Counted from the stretch's first letter, positions 1-11,150 are shown. The stretch is DNA of 24,711 nucleotides from Gonapodya sp. JEL0774 (GCA_027604505.1 JADIIX010000228.1:1-24711), one strand, 5' to 3'. The notes: a model not told the origin generated them from the letters alone. Numbers and translations: made by a program.

Positions 1-31
1 ATCATTTTTTAAAAATCGGTTCAGGGGTCTC

Positions 32-57
32 GGCTTCCCCTGTAGGGGGGGGAAGCC
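32..57. repeat. GC-rich inverted repeat (hairpin)
   Basis: GGCTTCCCC at 32-40 is exactly complementary to GGGGAAGCC at 49-57, leaving a short loop that includes TGTA. A further GGGAAGCC at 59-66 repeats the right arm directly. It could be part of a transposon end or a structured UTR. No partner copy is visible in the window. Confidence 0.6.
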
Positions 58-66
58 CGGGAAGCC

Positions 67-86
67 GGAATTTAGTGCTAAATTCC
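67..86. repeat. Perfect 9-bp-arm palindrome
   Basis: GGAATTTAG (67-75) and CTAAATTCC (78-86) are exact reverse complements separated by TG. It abuts the GC-rich hairpin at 32-57 almost directly. Function is unknown. Confidence 0.65.
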
Positions 87-845
87 AACATCCGCTATAT
101 AGTGTTTAAAGTGCCTAGTTACAAATTCAAAGTTTTGGACCCTATCGCCAGTTTTGGCCCAAAAAGCCCCGTTTTCACAGGGGTAACTGTACTTCCCCAC
201 TCACAAAAAACAATTTACTATAAATGGGGAGTGTGTTGGGAGAGTTTGGGACAGTTTGGAGGGGTTCACACAATCGATTCACATTCACACACCCCTAGTA
301 GTTTAGCCTTCACCTTACCAAACCCAGCCATTGTCGCAACCAACACGAGCACCATAGACACTGGTTGCACGTGGTAGCAATGTAAGTGGATCTTTTGAAG
401 TCGACAAGGACATTTGCACTGTCTCATGAGGCTCACGAGACCACAAATATGGCTTCTGCATTGGATGTAATGGACTGTACAGCTTACTACCCTCGGGGTT
501 CTAGAATGAGTGCAGTTTGCGGCTGCACTTTTGAGATCAATTGGCGACTTCACTTCCAACATCACGCTCCGAATGTCATCTGTCGCCCGGTAAGGGTTCT
601 TCTTACAGATATTTTTAATTCAAAGACGTTCACTTGGGCCTCCATCACCATCAAATTGTTGCCGATGTGTTGTTACGATGAAACTTTGGCAAGTTGTGGA
701 GGCGGGTTGCTTCACGTGACCAAATGGTCGAGCACAGGACCGGGGCACTGTTCGAAATGCACTCTCCCCTCCACCACTCTGTTTCTGTCGCATGCGGATT
801 CCCACCGAACAAACCTTACTTACGAAGACAAGTAGTTAATATGTA

Positions 846-3327
846 TCACTTACTCCAAATCACGTGCAAATAATCTGCCCTAAAGTTATGCGATTTCGCG
901 AATCCTGCTTTTAAAAACGCCTTTGTAAGCACGTGGTCGTTGCAAAATTGCTCTCGTTGATTTTCCGCAACATCGTAATGTCGCATAGGAACAATAAATG
1001 GCATAAAAGTCATCTGGAGCTGTTCCATCTGCTCGCCAGTTCTAAGATCGCGAGGAAACCGCAAACCGATCTCATGGAACATCAAGCTCAGTGCTGGTCC
1101 GAGTACCAAATGACCGACAATCTGCGCCGTCGCAAGCCAAAGAGCAGCCAGATGAAGCTGGTCCGGTGTCTCCATTTCCATTTCCTCTAGATGAAGTCCG
1201 GAATCTTTTTGGATTATTGTTACGTGTGGGCGTGTCACAGGTTGCGGCATCTCATTTCGATTTCTCAAATAAGGGAGCGATTTTCGTCAGGATTTAAAGC
1301 TGGTGTCCGGTAAAACATTAATCGTCAACTGAGCTGTGGTGGTCACGTGGGCCATGAATAACTCACAGGTGAAATGATCTTCTCTTTTGAGCATGTCTTC
1401 GTTTCCCTCAATCCACGATTTCAAGCCGTCCAATAGGTGAATGTGATCGTAAAAGTCCCCGTTACTTTTCGATACGTGGTTATCAAGACGACGCTCGTCG
1501 CTCAAACATTGGGCCGCAAGTGCGTCCTACGATTGCGGACAATAAAAGTGTATTTTATACCAGAATGTAAAATGCAAAGAATAGGTACATGACCCTCTTT
1601 CATGAACGACACCGTCAGCCACTACGTAAACAGGAATCGTCCTTTAAATTTGATTCCGTTCTTCGTCAAATAATCGGAGAAACTGTACCTTTTTCGAGTC
1701 AAAATCCACACCATGAAACAAAAGTATTCGGCAAACCATTTCATGTGGGTTGGCACCTTTGCAAAGAGAAAGCGATAAGTGTTCATCTTGAATCTAGGGG
1801 CGGAAGGATCGTCCCTCACTAGGGGATCCAATCTTGCAAAGATTTGTTAGACGTGTGCCCAAAGAGCCATTCTTGCGGTTCTGAAATGAACAAAAAAGTT
1901 TGTACACTCGAGGGTCACTTGATGCAGTACCCGCAAGTTCTCGGAGAAGAGAAGAAAGTGTCGCATCATCGAGGTTGTAGCTGAGCAGGTTCGGGTCAGA
2001 GTCCCAAGGTAACAGAACACCGCTCCCCAGCTGTGTGCGGCAAAAGAAATGAAATTTGGCGCCAGTTGAATTCAATAACGGAATCATGTGGCGTTGGTTT
2101 GATTCAGTTCGTTCAGTGGAGTTCGATGGGAACCCAAATGCTCTTGCGCAAAGAGCAAGGCTGACTTCTTCCTTCCTATTCATCGAGTGCATGAGTAACA
2201 TCAACTCAACACCTTTTGTATCGACTTGCCAAGACTTTCTTTGCGATCCACGGTTTCCGCTTTTTGCGACAGCCTCTTCGATTAGCGCGTCTCCAAAGGA
2301 GCTCAGGATTTGATGGATATGTGCCACCATTGGCTGATAGCCAGCGACCAAGACGTGGACCGCATTCTTCATTGCTATTTCTCGATCTGTAAGTGTGGGC
2401 AGTACCGGAAATTGGGACACGGGCATGCGAAGCTTCTTAGACGAGCGAGGTGAGAGTATGCTTGGCTGCGTTGGCTAGCAAAGCGAACGAGGAACCGCTC
2501 AGTTCCCTGGATGATGTAAAAGCAATTGTTACGCTCACTGTGGTGCGGTCGGTTGACTCAAGACCGCGAGTAATCGTTGATGGGAAAGATACTTTTGTTT
2601 TTGGAGAGGGTTTGTGAGTGACCGACGGATGTGGGCTCGTTCTGTGGATGAGGGAGGTTTGGTGAAACTGACTTGGCGGTGTCTGAAAGTGAGGCTGGGC
2701 GGTCCAAAATGGGTTTTGGATAGTTGGCGGACTCCCCGCAACAGGTGGATGTAGCAACGGTGTTTGCTTGAGTTGAATACTTGTGGCTACTTTCGCTAAG
2801 GGATTGTCATTTTGGAACTCGTTAGGGTGAGGTACCACGGACGGACGGTCTTTCATCGGCTGACTCGGGTGGAAGACCGAAGAGCTTCTCGGCGATGGCT
2901 GAGGAGCACCGACGTTCATACGCGCTAGCATGCCTATCGTCCCTGGTAGCGAGGAGTGCACTCGAGCATCACCAGTTGCCGACTGCGGCGAAGGTGTCGC
3001 GGCGAAGAATTCCAACTCGTGATTAGAGGTTGATTCCGATTTCATTGAAAGGATGGTATCGTGGAGAGTGGTTGAATGAATGGACGACAGGCTCCGCGAA
3101 GGGGAGGGAGCTTTCGGGTACGGCTGAAAAGCCCTATAGTTCGATATGGCTGCTCCGATCGGGCTTCCTATTTTTCTCATCTCGCCCTCGCCAAACATGT
3201 CTGTACTGAAAATATGCGGTGGTGTCATCCCAGGGAGAGAATCGTTTTGAGGAGGATGAGGGGCACTGGCGGCAGGAGGAGAGTCGGAAATACATTGACC
3301 TTGCATCGAACGAAATGGGTCCGCCAT
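846..3327 (-). CDS. Multi-exon protein of unknown family, partly resolved
   Basis: Supported exons are 3327-2539, 2474-1906, 1832-about 1689 and 1526-about 1367, with a further open frame at 1268-846. The introns 2538-2475 (donor GTGAGC) and 1905-1833 (TCTAAC branch point close to the AG) both keep phase. I start at the ATG at 3327, which has A at -3 and G at +4; the open frame runs further 5', so an upstream exon is possible. The first exon is rich in Ser, Pro, Thr and Gln, typical of disordered regulatory regions. The later exons read as amphipathic helices and weakly recall the middle homology region of fungal zinc-cluster transcription factors. I found no Cys6 zinc cluster, so I do not name it as one. 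The 3' half is uncertain: one splice choice ends the protein at 1265. A 1-nt shift in a T run near 1315 would instead extend it toward 846. Confidence 0.42.
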
Positions 3328-3901
3328 CGTAATCGTAACAGTATCTCTAACGAGGTATCGACTTGGTTTCAGAGCACCGCAGTTGGTGCCTGCACCTGGT
3401 TTCCTCATGTATTGATTAAATATTCCCGAGTCTGGGACAAGACCTGAAGCAGTCCAGCCAGCGAGCACGGTTCGGAAGTCCGCTTTTTCGTGAGTCGGCA
3501 ACCAGCAATCCGACGCTAGCGAGGGGAGGAATAGGATACGCCAGTTGTTTTTCGAAGCTCCAGGCTGTATGAGGAGGAAGGCGGATGGGCGCACATCTCA
3601 AGCGAATAAATGGAACTCTCTCGTGTAGGATACAAGAAAGTGATGTTGTCTATGTGATTTCTTGGATGTAAAATGTTGCACAGATGATATAGTGCCGCCG
3701 CCAGTGGATTGATGACCAAATAGAGAGCAATACGAAGTCGGTTCCGTTCGTGGTAGTAAATTTGTCAGTAAGAGCTACATTTAATACTAGTGAAGGAGAA
3801 ATATGTTGATGTGACTGTGTGTCTAGAATCTACGGTCATGACGGAGGTGGGGTATCTCGAATACGGGTAAAGTTCCATGCTTGTTTATCGGGCGCGGTTT
3901 T
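3328..3901. other. Intergenic: upstream of the unknown gene, downstream of the desaturase
   Basis: Both flanking genes read leftward, so this holds the 3' flank of the desaturase and the 5' flank of the unknown gene. The open frames here are short and without recognisable content. I looked for a zinc-cluster exon belonging to the gene on the left and did not find one. Confidence 0.5.
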
Positions 3902-5788
3902 TCAATCCACTTTTTTGCCCATCAGGCGAAGATAATCGATGTGTAGCATAAAGGCGTCATACGTTGTTTCCTGTTCAAACACTGTTTCAGAGTGATTCAA
4001 ATCGAGGTTGCAAAACCAGGCAAAATTCTCACCCTATAGTTGTATTCAATACCAAAATCTGCGCACGTTGCTCTGACGATTTTATGGACTATCGGGTGGT
4101 AGTACTGGTTGATTCGTGGGAAGATGTGATGAGTTGCCTTGAGAAACATGTTGGAGATTGTGACTTGGAAAATTGAATTTGCCTGATTGAGTATGACTAA
4201 ATACCTGAAAATTGAATCCCACGGAGAATACTGTCCAGAAGTATGAGTCGTGCGCCCAATCCATTGACGTCCGAACTTGGTGCTCGGCCCAATCGTACGG
4301 AAGCACGTTGTTTTTATCAGGTTCTGGCCATTCGCAAGCTTCCATAAAATTGAAATCAGGGCGGCGATTGTGAGAAACTTGAATCATTTTCGAGTGACGA
4401 GTTTGGGGAAGGCTTACCAGTAACAACATGGTTTGTCCCAATCATAATTGTCAACCACCAGGAAAGAGTGAACTCGGCAATGATAAAAAGAATCGCCGCC
4501 CTCCATCCCAGCCAAATGCACGGAAGGATAAGCTGCGTCACATAGAAGAACACCTAATATGCGACCAAAGCATGAGCGCCCTATGTGTCGGAAAGGATCG
4601 ACAGTTGATCGTGCATACTTTGCCTCCCCAAAATATTGCATGGTCCAAAACGGTCATTTCATTCAGTCGGATCGACATGATCTTCTTCTTGACGTACATC
4701 TCCTTCACTTCCTCGGGTCGTTTGACAGTAGTCCACAAACAGTACATCAGAGGTGCCCAAATCTCTTGGCCCTCGTAGCGAGGAATCCAGCGTTGAATGG
4801 AATGCAGACGCCTGAACCCGCCGTCGTTGACCGAGTTGTCTGGGTCCACACCGGGCACGTTGGTGTAAGTATGATGACCGATAACGTGCTTGTAGAACCT
4901 GGATATGGAGTAGTGTTTGAGATGAAAAGTTTGTGGGCCTTTGAGTGACATGATTGGCTGGTGGTTGGTCTGGATTCACTCACCAGTGCACATGTGAGAC
5001 ACCGTTGAAAAAATCCCCGATAAGAGTGGAGGCCATTTTCCAAACCCACGGAAAGTGAGTCATAGAGAGGTGTGTGCCATCGTGCAGGAACATCGCGGTT
5101 TGGGCACGGAAGAACCCCAACCACACCGCCCAAGCGCAACGTGTGGAAAATGACGCCTTGTCCGGACCTCCAACGTATGTACCAACATAGCCCGCAAAGA
5201 ATGCCAATGTTATCAACGCATATCGGGCCCACATGTTCACCGGCGGAAGGGACGGATCCTGTCCCGTTTGTCGAAAGTGCTCTTTGACGCGGCGTTTCAC
5301 CTCGCGGAAAAAGGGTGACGGTTCAGGGAAGGTCGGGAGTTCTGTTGAGATGAGCTCTCCCACGTAGAATTTCGGGAGCATGGATAGGATGGCGAAGTCG
5401 TGGTATGCTTCTATGACCTGAGTGACGTCGCGACCAGCCGAAAGACGAATCTGCGCACCGAATAAGCCGCGATAACATTAAGCATGTCCCTTTAAAGCAA
5501 AGTTCAAGTACCCAAGGATGTTGTGGTCATAACTCACCACTTCGCTTCCGCCTGAGGCATCATCACGCCGCAACAGTAGAGCGTTGATCTGGTCAATCCA
5601 CGGATGCACGGTGGTACTTCCATCGTCTTTGTCTTACCTGGATGAGACTCAGCCCATTCCGTGAGGTCATAGACTTTTCCGCGTATGCTCACCCAGAGGG
5701 ACTTTGGGGTTGAGTGTTGAGCAACTTGCTCCCACGTATAGCTGGGATAGACTGAAGGCTTTTCTCGGTTGGAAACGATATCAGACAT
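3902..5788 (-). CDS. Cytochrome b5-fusion front-end fatty acid desaturase
   Basis: Eight exons: 5788-5638, 5551-5538, 5450-4984, 4898-4619, 4553-4418, 4338-4205, 4137-4033, 3970-3902. They total 1356 nt and encode 451 aa. All introns are GT-AG, 62-87 nt. The enzyme should insert a double bond between an existing one and the carboxyl end of an acyl chain in the ER membrane, using electrons from its own cytochrome b5 domain. That domain is at the N terminus with the haem-ligand motif HPGG at residues 49-52. The three di-iron histidine boxes are HDGTH (178-182), HVIGHH (215-220) and QATHH (394-398). The Gln opening box 3 is the front-end (delta-5/delta-6 type) hallmark. Hydrophobic stretches follow around residues 128-148 and 160-177 and after box 2. 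Regioselectivity cannot be read from sequence. The acceptor of the fifth intron has an in-frame alternative (exon from 4377, +13 aa); I prefer 4338 because it gives a 79-nt intron and normal spacing to the DWAEHQ segment. Confidence 0.93.
5538..5551 (-). other. 14-nt microexon of the desaturase
   Basis: This exon lies between introns 5637-5552 (86 nt) and 5537-5451 (87 nt). It completes the second Gly of HPGG and encodes G-S-E-V, joining the upstream HPG to downstream I-R-L. Without it the haem-binding loop is broken and the frame shifts. The acceptor is CTCAG and the donor GTGAGT. Confidence 0.9.
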
Positions 5789-7534
5789 TGAAACGATGGA
5801 TTGATTAATACAGTGATATAGTGTGGAGAGAAATGCCTGCTTTTATTCACTTTTTGGGTCTCAAGCAAGTATATACAACTATATCCACTACAACAAAGCC
5901 TCAAACCCTCGATCAAATATATTGTGGGCAATACTGGAATTGGAAAGACGCTGGTTTGACGAAATGCAGATCCGTCAAAAATTATTCCTGCGGATTCATT
6001 CCGCATCTCTTTCGGGTGTACCCTTTCCCGCCGCCGGCGGGTGACGGAAGCGACGCTGTACCGGCAAGTATATAGATAAAGAAATATATTATATCGCCGG
6101 TTAAGGCACACACAAAGATTCCCCGACTCAAAGCAGTTATACCTGATGTCGGCAAGCACAAGTCTAAGCATGATTGGCATGCGCATCTCCAGTTTCACTG
6201 GGCGTTCCGCTTGCCGGCGGCGCGAATGTAGCATTGTAAAGCTTCTCACCGAGATTGGTAATTAATCCCGCAATGCGCCGAGCTTGTCTTCGGGCCAAGA
6301 ATACCATGCTCGAAAAATCATGCAATTTTATCTGGATTTATTGCTTCGAAGGCTTGGTGAGTGGGGCGCATTGGACATGTTCAAAAAATGATGGAGTCTG
6401 TACTCTGTTGACTGTCAGATCGTCGATGCCAGACCCAGAGGTATTAGACTGAAAATCATTGACTTTCACTCCTCCTCAAGATATCTGACGTTTCCAATCC
6501 CAATGAAACTGTGGAGAAATGGTGATGAGGCCCGGCACCGAGAGATGCAAACTCGGCAAAGCGGAAACGCCTACATTGGAAGGAAGCAAATTCGTCAATT
6601 TTGATTGCAGGTAGCGCATGCTTTTCACTTTATTTGATATCATTGAGGGCAAGTATAATACTTCCCACTGTTTGTGAAAACGAAAATGACAAGAAATACA
6701 TGAAAGTGCTCCCGATGTCTCTCAGTTCGCAGGAAACTGTGGGATGAAACTCGAGGAACCATGTACACGCAACAAAACTGTTTGAGAAAGTGCTGAACTC
6801 ATAGCGCATCGAGCATCTTCTTGCTGCATGAAACGCCACAAAAGCGAGCATGTGAGGATTCAATCTTTCATGCGCGCACAATCCGCACGTGCTCGCTGTG
6901 TGATTAACTAATAATGAGGGCGGGTTTGGGGCTGAGAGGCGCGCCTTGGCAAGAGTTGCAAGCTATTCTGTGAAGGTTACAGAAGCTCACGCATCTCAAA
7001 AGATCTCTGCTTTGATTGAAATTTGTCAGGTCCCGGCGACCGGGAGCAAAGGTCTGCCCGTGCTACGATGAACAAATCATTCAAACAGCGGACGCGTATC
7101 AACCGGTCTCTGATGAGCGGAGAATCGATTTTCCAGTGTGTGTCAATACCTTTCCATATCAAAACGTAAAAAAAATTTAATGGCAGGTTGGAAAGGGTCC
7201 CATCGGATCCCCCCACAAGTTTGAGCCGACAGGGACCAAGATCACTTTCCAACCTGAGTTTGGCAGTGGACGCACTGCATTCTATGTATACGCTCCACGC
7301 CAGCCGAGCAGCCACAGAAAACTCGATGGCCATCGTCCGGAATACCCGGTAGTTCTCGCACTCGTGTCCACCAACGGTTTCTGCCCGTTGCCTGGCGTCC
7401 TTTTATCGTCAATCGAGGAATCCGGCTCAATTTGGACCCCTCATTTCCTCTGCACGTGTCGCCCAAGATCAAGATTCTTGAAATGGACCAACAGTCTCTG
7501 CGGGGAGGAGCTGTACCTCTAAGCAGGTATTATA
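5789..7534. other. Long intergenic region between divergent genes
   Basis: About 1.75 kb separates the desaturase start (minus) from the lectin-enzyme start (plus), so it should hold both promoters. It has AT-rich patches (near 6065-6095) and GC-rich palindromic bits (a CCGCCGGCGG-type stretch near 6030). The largest open frame, 6977-7333 on the minus strand (118 codons), has no recognisable domain, and its first ATG lies in sequence with several overlapping frames. I do not call it a gene. Confidence 0.5.
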
Positions 7535-9951
7535 ATGATTCAAGCAGCATCAATTCTCTCTCTTCTGGCAATCTTTGCACCCGCGAGCATCACTGCCGCA
7601 ACGGCGGGCACGTTTACGACCCTTGCTTTCAACGTTGCTGGACTCCCTGCGCTCTTACAGAGTAATGGGGTTCCGGGAGATAAAGCAACCGTGGCAGGTG
7701 AAATCGGAACGTATTTTGCAAAGTATGGCTACGATGTGATCAACTTGCAGGAGGTGAGTAAGAGCCTCGTTCTGGTTCCCAAGACAATGGCGTGGGGTGC
7801 AATCACTCTTCCTCCATTTGGGACCCCTTTCTTCCTCCCTGCCAGGACTTCAATTATCATGCCTACATTTATGCTACGGACAATCACCCTTATCGGACCC
7901 CAACATCGGGGGGTGCCGCCGTCGGTTCTGGTCTGAACACTCTGTCGAATTTCCAATATCTCAGCTTCCAACGGATTAAATGGGACAAGTGCAACGGAGT
8001 GCTCGACGCTGGAAACGATTGCTTGACACCCAAAGGGTTCACTTTCATGAGAGTGCTGGTGGACGAGGGAGTGATTGTGGACATGTACAATCTCCACGCA
8101 GATGCCGAGTGCGTTTCATTGCATCCCAGAACTCGCGTTTGTCCTGCCTTTGTACCCCTTCACCCACATCTCGTTCTCGTTAAAATAGTACCACTGACGC
8201 AGATGAGGTCGCTCGAAACTCCAACATTCAACAAGTCAACGACTTCATCACCACCAACTCATATGGTAACCCTGTCGTCGTTTTCGGGGACACCAACAGT
8301 CGCTATACACGCGCTGCCGACAACATCCGCCAGTTTACCACTCAAAGCTCGCTCTATGATGCGTGAGTCTGGAATCATGCACTTTGAGTCGCGTTTTGCC
8401 CGGTTGTGACAAACAAACAAACTCTCGGTCAGATGGATCACCAACATCCGTGGTAACTCCTACCCTGCAGCTGGTGCTGCTGATATTGTGTGCGCTTCAA
8501 ATCCCAGCTCTGATTTGACTTGTGAAGTGGTGGATAAAGTCTTCTACCGTTCCTCGGGCGCCATTCAACTCACCGCATCGAGCTTTCAATATGTTGGGAG
8601 CAAATTCCTCCAGCCGGACGGTAACATCATGGCAGACCATGACCCTATATTGGTCAATTTCACGTGGAGTTTCAAGGATGGGTTCCGCCAGTCCAAACTG
8701 TTCGGCGGTGAAACAGGCACCTGGTTCAACGATCTCCCCAAGATTTCAATTCCCTCCAAAGCAGCAGTTCTTACATTCCGTGGTGCCAAGAGGCTGGACT
8801 CCGTCGGCCTCACTCTCTCAAACGGCGTGAAGCTGCGACACGGTGGTACAGGGGGCGACGAGGTCTCCCTTACGTTAGCCAACGACGAGTATTGGACATC
8901 GGCGCAACTTTGTCGCGACGAGTACCAAGGATCACAGAGAAACTACTACATCAAGGCGACGACGTCCACCGGTCGCACACTTTCTGCCGGTACCTCGGGT
9001 TCCGATTGCGAAACCTTCACCGCCCCATCGGGGTACCAAATCGTGGGCTTTTTCGGACAGGATGGCGACAACATGGACCAGCTCGGTTTCATTTACATCC
9101 CACAAGCTCGCCCGACACCCAACACCGCCGGGTGGTTCCGTCTTGGAACCGCCACATCTCCGACAAAATGCCTCGACTTCCCGCTCGGCCAAGTTGCGGG
9201 GACTCCGATGGAAATTTGGGATTGTAGTGGCGTTGGAGTGCAACAGTTCAAGGAGGTCAACGGTCAGCTGATCAACCGTGCGACGGGATGGTGCTTGGAT
9301 GTCTGGAACGGAAACGCTCAAAATGGGCAACGAGTTCAGCTCTGGCCTTGCAACGGCGCAGCAGCTCAGCAGTGGACACTCGAATCTAGTGTGAACGGCT
9401 ACTACAGGCTCAAGCTCACCGGAACAAATTATTGTCTCAACGATTTTAACTTCAACATCACGAACGGTGCGCCAGCCGTTTTGTACACGTGCGATACATC
9501 TGCTGCTTCTCTTTGGATTCCACAAAATGAGGTCGACCTTTTTGGCAACTTTGCTCTGGCATCCAAGTCTGCGCCTGCAAAATGTCTCGACTTTCCACTG
9601 GGTGCCATCCCTCAGACTCAAATGGAGCTCTGGGACTGCAACTCTGGTCTCAACCAGCGCTTTACATACCGCAACGGTCAGCTCGTGTCTCTCAGCAACC
9701 CGGATATGTGTCTCGACCTCTACAACGGTGTTCGTCAGGATGGCCAGAAGGTCGATTTGTTCCCGTGCAACAACAACGCGGCGCAGCAATGGTCGTTTGT
9801 CGCGAACACTGCAATGGGCGCGACGCAGATAAGACCCACCGGTAGCACGTTCTGTTTGAGCATCCTCAACTCCGCTACGGCAAACGGCTCGCCTGTAGGA
9901 ATTTCGACGTGTGCGGAGAATGGGGCAAGCACATGGCTGGTGCAGAGCTGA
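7535..9951 (+). CDS. Secreted EEP-fold phosphodiesterase/phosphatase with jacalin and ricin-B lectin domains
   Basis: Four exons, 7535-7753, 7846-8108, 8189-8362 and 8433-9951, total 2175 nt (724 aa); introns are 92, 80 and 70 nt and all phases match. Residues 1-about 21 form a signal peptide. Residues 26-300 are an endonuclease/exonuclease/phosphatase (DNase I-like) domain. Its metal and catalytic motifs are N33 (FNVAG), E73 (NLQE), H157 (NLHAD), GDTN at 194-197 and DH at 287-288. About 309-443 is a jacalin-like beta-prism lectin domain with GG-G openings and repeated Gly-rich turns. Residues 452-724 are two ricin-B-type beta-trefoils with six CL-D...QxW-like subdomains. The likely role is extracellular hydrolysis of a phosphoester (nucleic acid, phosphoinositide or phospholipid) while bound to glycans; the substrate is not readable. 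Only the lectin fold is shared with ricin. There is no ribosome-inactivating chain. Confidence 0.9.
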
Positions 9952-9969
9952 GACAGTGCAGCGCGGCTA

Positions 9970-10030
9970 TTTGTAACCACGAATTGATGAATGGAGTGAG
10001 GAGAGACTTGTGGGGTTCCTTTCAATACTT
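9970..10030. repeat. Direct repeat, copy 1 (61 nt)
   Basis: This stretch, beginning TTTGTAACCACGAA and ending TTTCAATACTT, recurs with few differences at 11245-11306. Each copy lies about 120-130 nt beyond the 3' end of one of the two coiled-coil gene copies, so it is the shared 3' flank of a tandem duplication rather than a separate element. Confidence 0.8.
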
Positions 10031-10148
10031 GACACGTCTTCTTGAGTACCGAACAACTGAAAACTTTATAAACATGAATTATATTCCGCTGAGTAGAAGG
10101 TCTCGTAGGGTAGCTGAATGTTTTCGCTCCACCTGCCACTCGGGCCTG

Positions 10149-11150
10149 TCATCGACCCAATCTTCGCACCGCTCTGCTCCAGAGCCCCCGAATCTTGACT
10201 ACAGCTCCAGTAATGAACCCTTTCCCTTCTACAACTCTACGTCTCGTCGGCTCTTCTTGATGACGTTGCAAGATTCTCCCGGGAAGGTCTAGTCCATGTT
10301 GGCGGTCGTCGAAGAGTGTGGTGGTACTGGGAGTGCCGTTACTCCGAAAGATTACTGCTACAGGTGTTGCTGGGAGGAGCAGTGTCTCCCGTTTCTTTTT
10401 GCCCGCTGCGATGATTCGGTGAGCTCGTCGCAGCTTTGCTCGTACACCAGCGAACCCCTTTCGTTGGTCCGCGATGACCCTTTCAGTAGCGAGGATTTGA
10501 TTGTCCTTTTCATTGATAACCATCCGTGCCGGGGCAAGAGATGACCTGAGAAGGCATGACCTGTTCTCAGAGGCCTTCCTTCTCCACCGCAGCGGCGCGG
10601 GAAGAACCAGCAAGGTCGGATTTGAGACTTGCTATCTCCCTGCTCATCTCATCGGAAACTTCCAGCAACTGTCTGAGCTTTGTGACCGCCCAGAACCGTT
10701 CCCCGTCAATGGCAGCCATCCTGTCCGCATTTTCTTGCGCGCATGTCATCGCCGCGACAAGCAAACCATGAAAAATTTCCGAGACTTCCTCCAGCTTCAT
10801 TGACTCTGTGAGTGTCTCATCCAGCTGTGCTGTTGAGATCTCTGATTCCTTTTTGGCGGCGACGAGTTTCTTGCAGGTGTCCTCATGGAGGGCAAGGAGC
10901 TGAGACGAGTTGAGAACGGGTCCGTTGGGCCCCAGGGACAGCCCTGGCGGTTCATAGATCGTAATGGAGGATTAGGTTGGTGGTTCGGTGGCGGCCAGAG
11001 TCCGAGACCTCCGTGCTTTGGCGCAAACGGTGTGGGGGAAAGAGACTGGGGGGTCCAGTGAGTAGCCGGACGAACAGCATCCAGCGCTTTGTGTGTAGTT
11101 TTGCGATCCACCGATAATAGCGATCGACGATGGGCGGGCATGCGAGTGCG
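10149..11150 (-). pseudogene. Truncated, frameshifted tandem copy of the coiled-coil gene
   Basis: The minus strand matches exon 2 of the gene at 12711-11433 across its length, ending in the same C-terminal G-L-W-S-R block. It is broken in at least four places. Relative to the intact copy, 5 nt are missing between about 11085 and 11010. One nt is missing near 10970-10990, just after the LWPPPN motif. A CGA codon has become TGA at 10569-10567. One extra nt sits in the GG at 10553-10554. No counterpart of exon 1 or its start codon exists upstream: homology stops near 11225, where the direct repeat at 11245-11306 begins. The copy therefore lacks its start and probably its promoter. The conserved acceptor CCAATTCAG at its 5' end is a fossil of intron 1. 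Assembly error could explain one indel but not all four plus the missing exon. Confidence 0.85.

Larger units (their letters stand above)
1..845. other. Stretch without a supported gene; palindromes at left edge
   Basis: I see no convincing gene here. Open frames at 75-377 and 386-835 on the plus strand have no recognisable domain and no splice sites linking them. The frame starting at 361 reads plausibly Cys-rich but carries in-frame stops (TGA, TAG, TGA), so at most it is a decayed coding remnant. The first 90 bases hold a GC-rich inverted repeat and a perfect 9-bp-arm palindrome, listed separately. Confidence 0.5.

Noticed and set aside
75-835. Secreted Cys-rich protein in two open frames
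   Set aside because: The frames do not connect by splice sites with matching phase, and the most protein-like frame contains three stops.
846-3594. Zn2Cys6 transcription factor
   Set aside because: I looked for the six-Cys cluster in all minus-strand frames from 2400 to 4200 and did not find it; only weak resemblance to the middle homology region remains.
4980-5381. Separate desaturase fragments as independent genes
   Set aside because: The fragments at 3902-5788 join through consensus introns into one 451-aa protein with all three histidine boxes.
6977-7333. 118-codon minus-strand gene
   Set aside because: No domain, no splice context, and overlapping open frames on both strands; it lies in the promoter region of the lectin enzyme.
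8932-9789. 285-codon minus-strand open frame
   Set aside because: It is the antisense shadow of exon 4 of the lectin enzyme, whose plus-strand frame has clear domain motifs.
8488-9951. Ricin-like toxin
   Set aside because: Only the beta-trefoil lectin fold is present. The N-terminal half is an EEP hydrolase, with no ribosome-inactivating domain.
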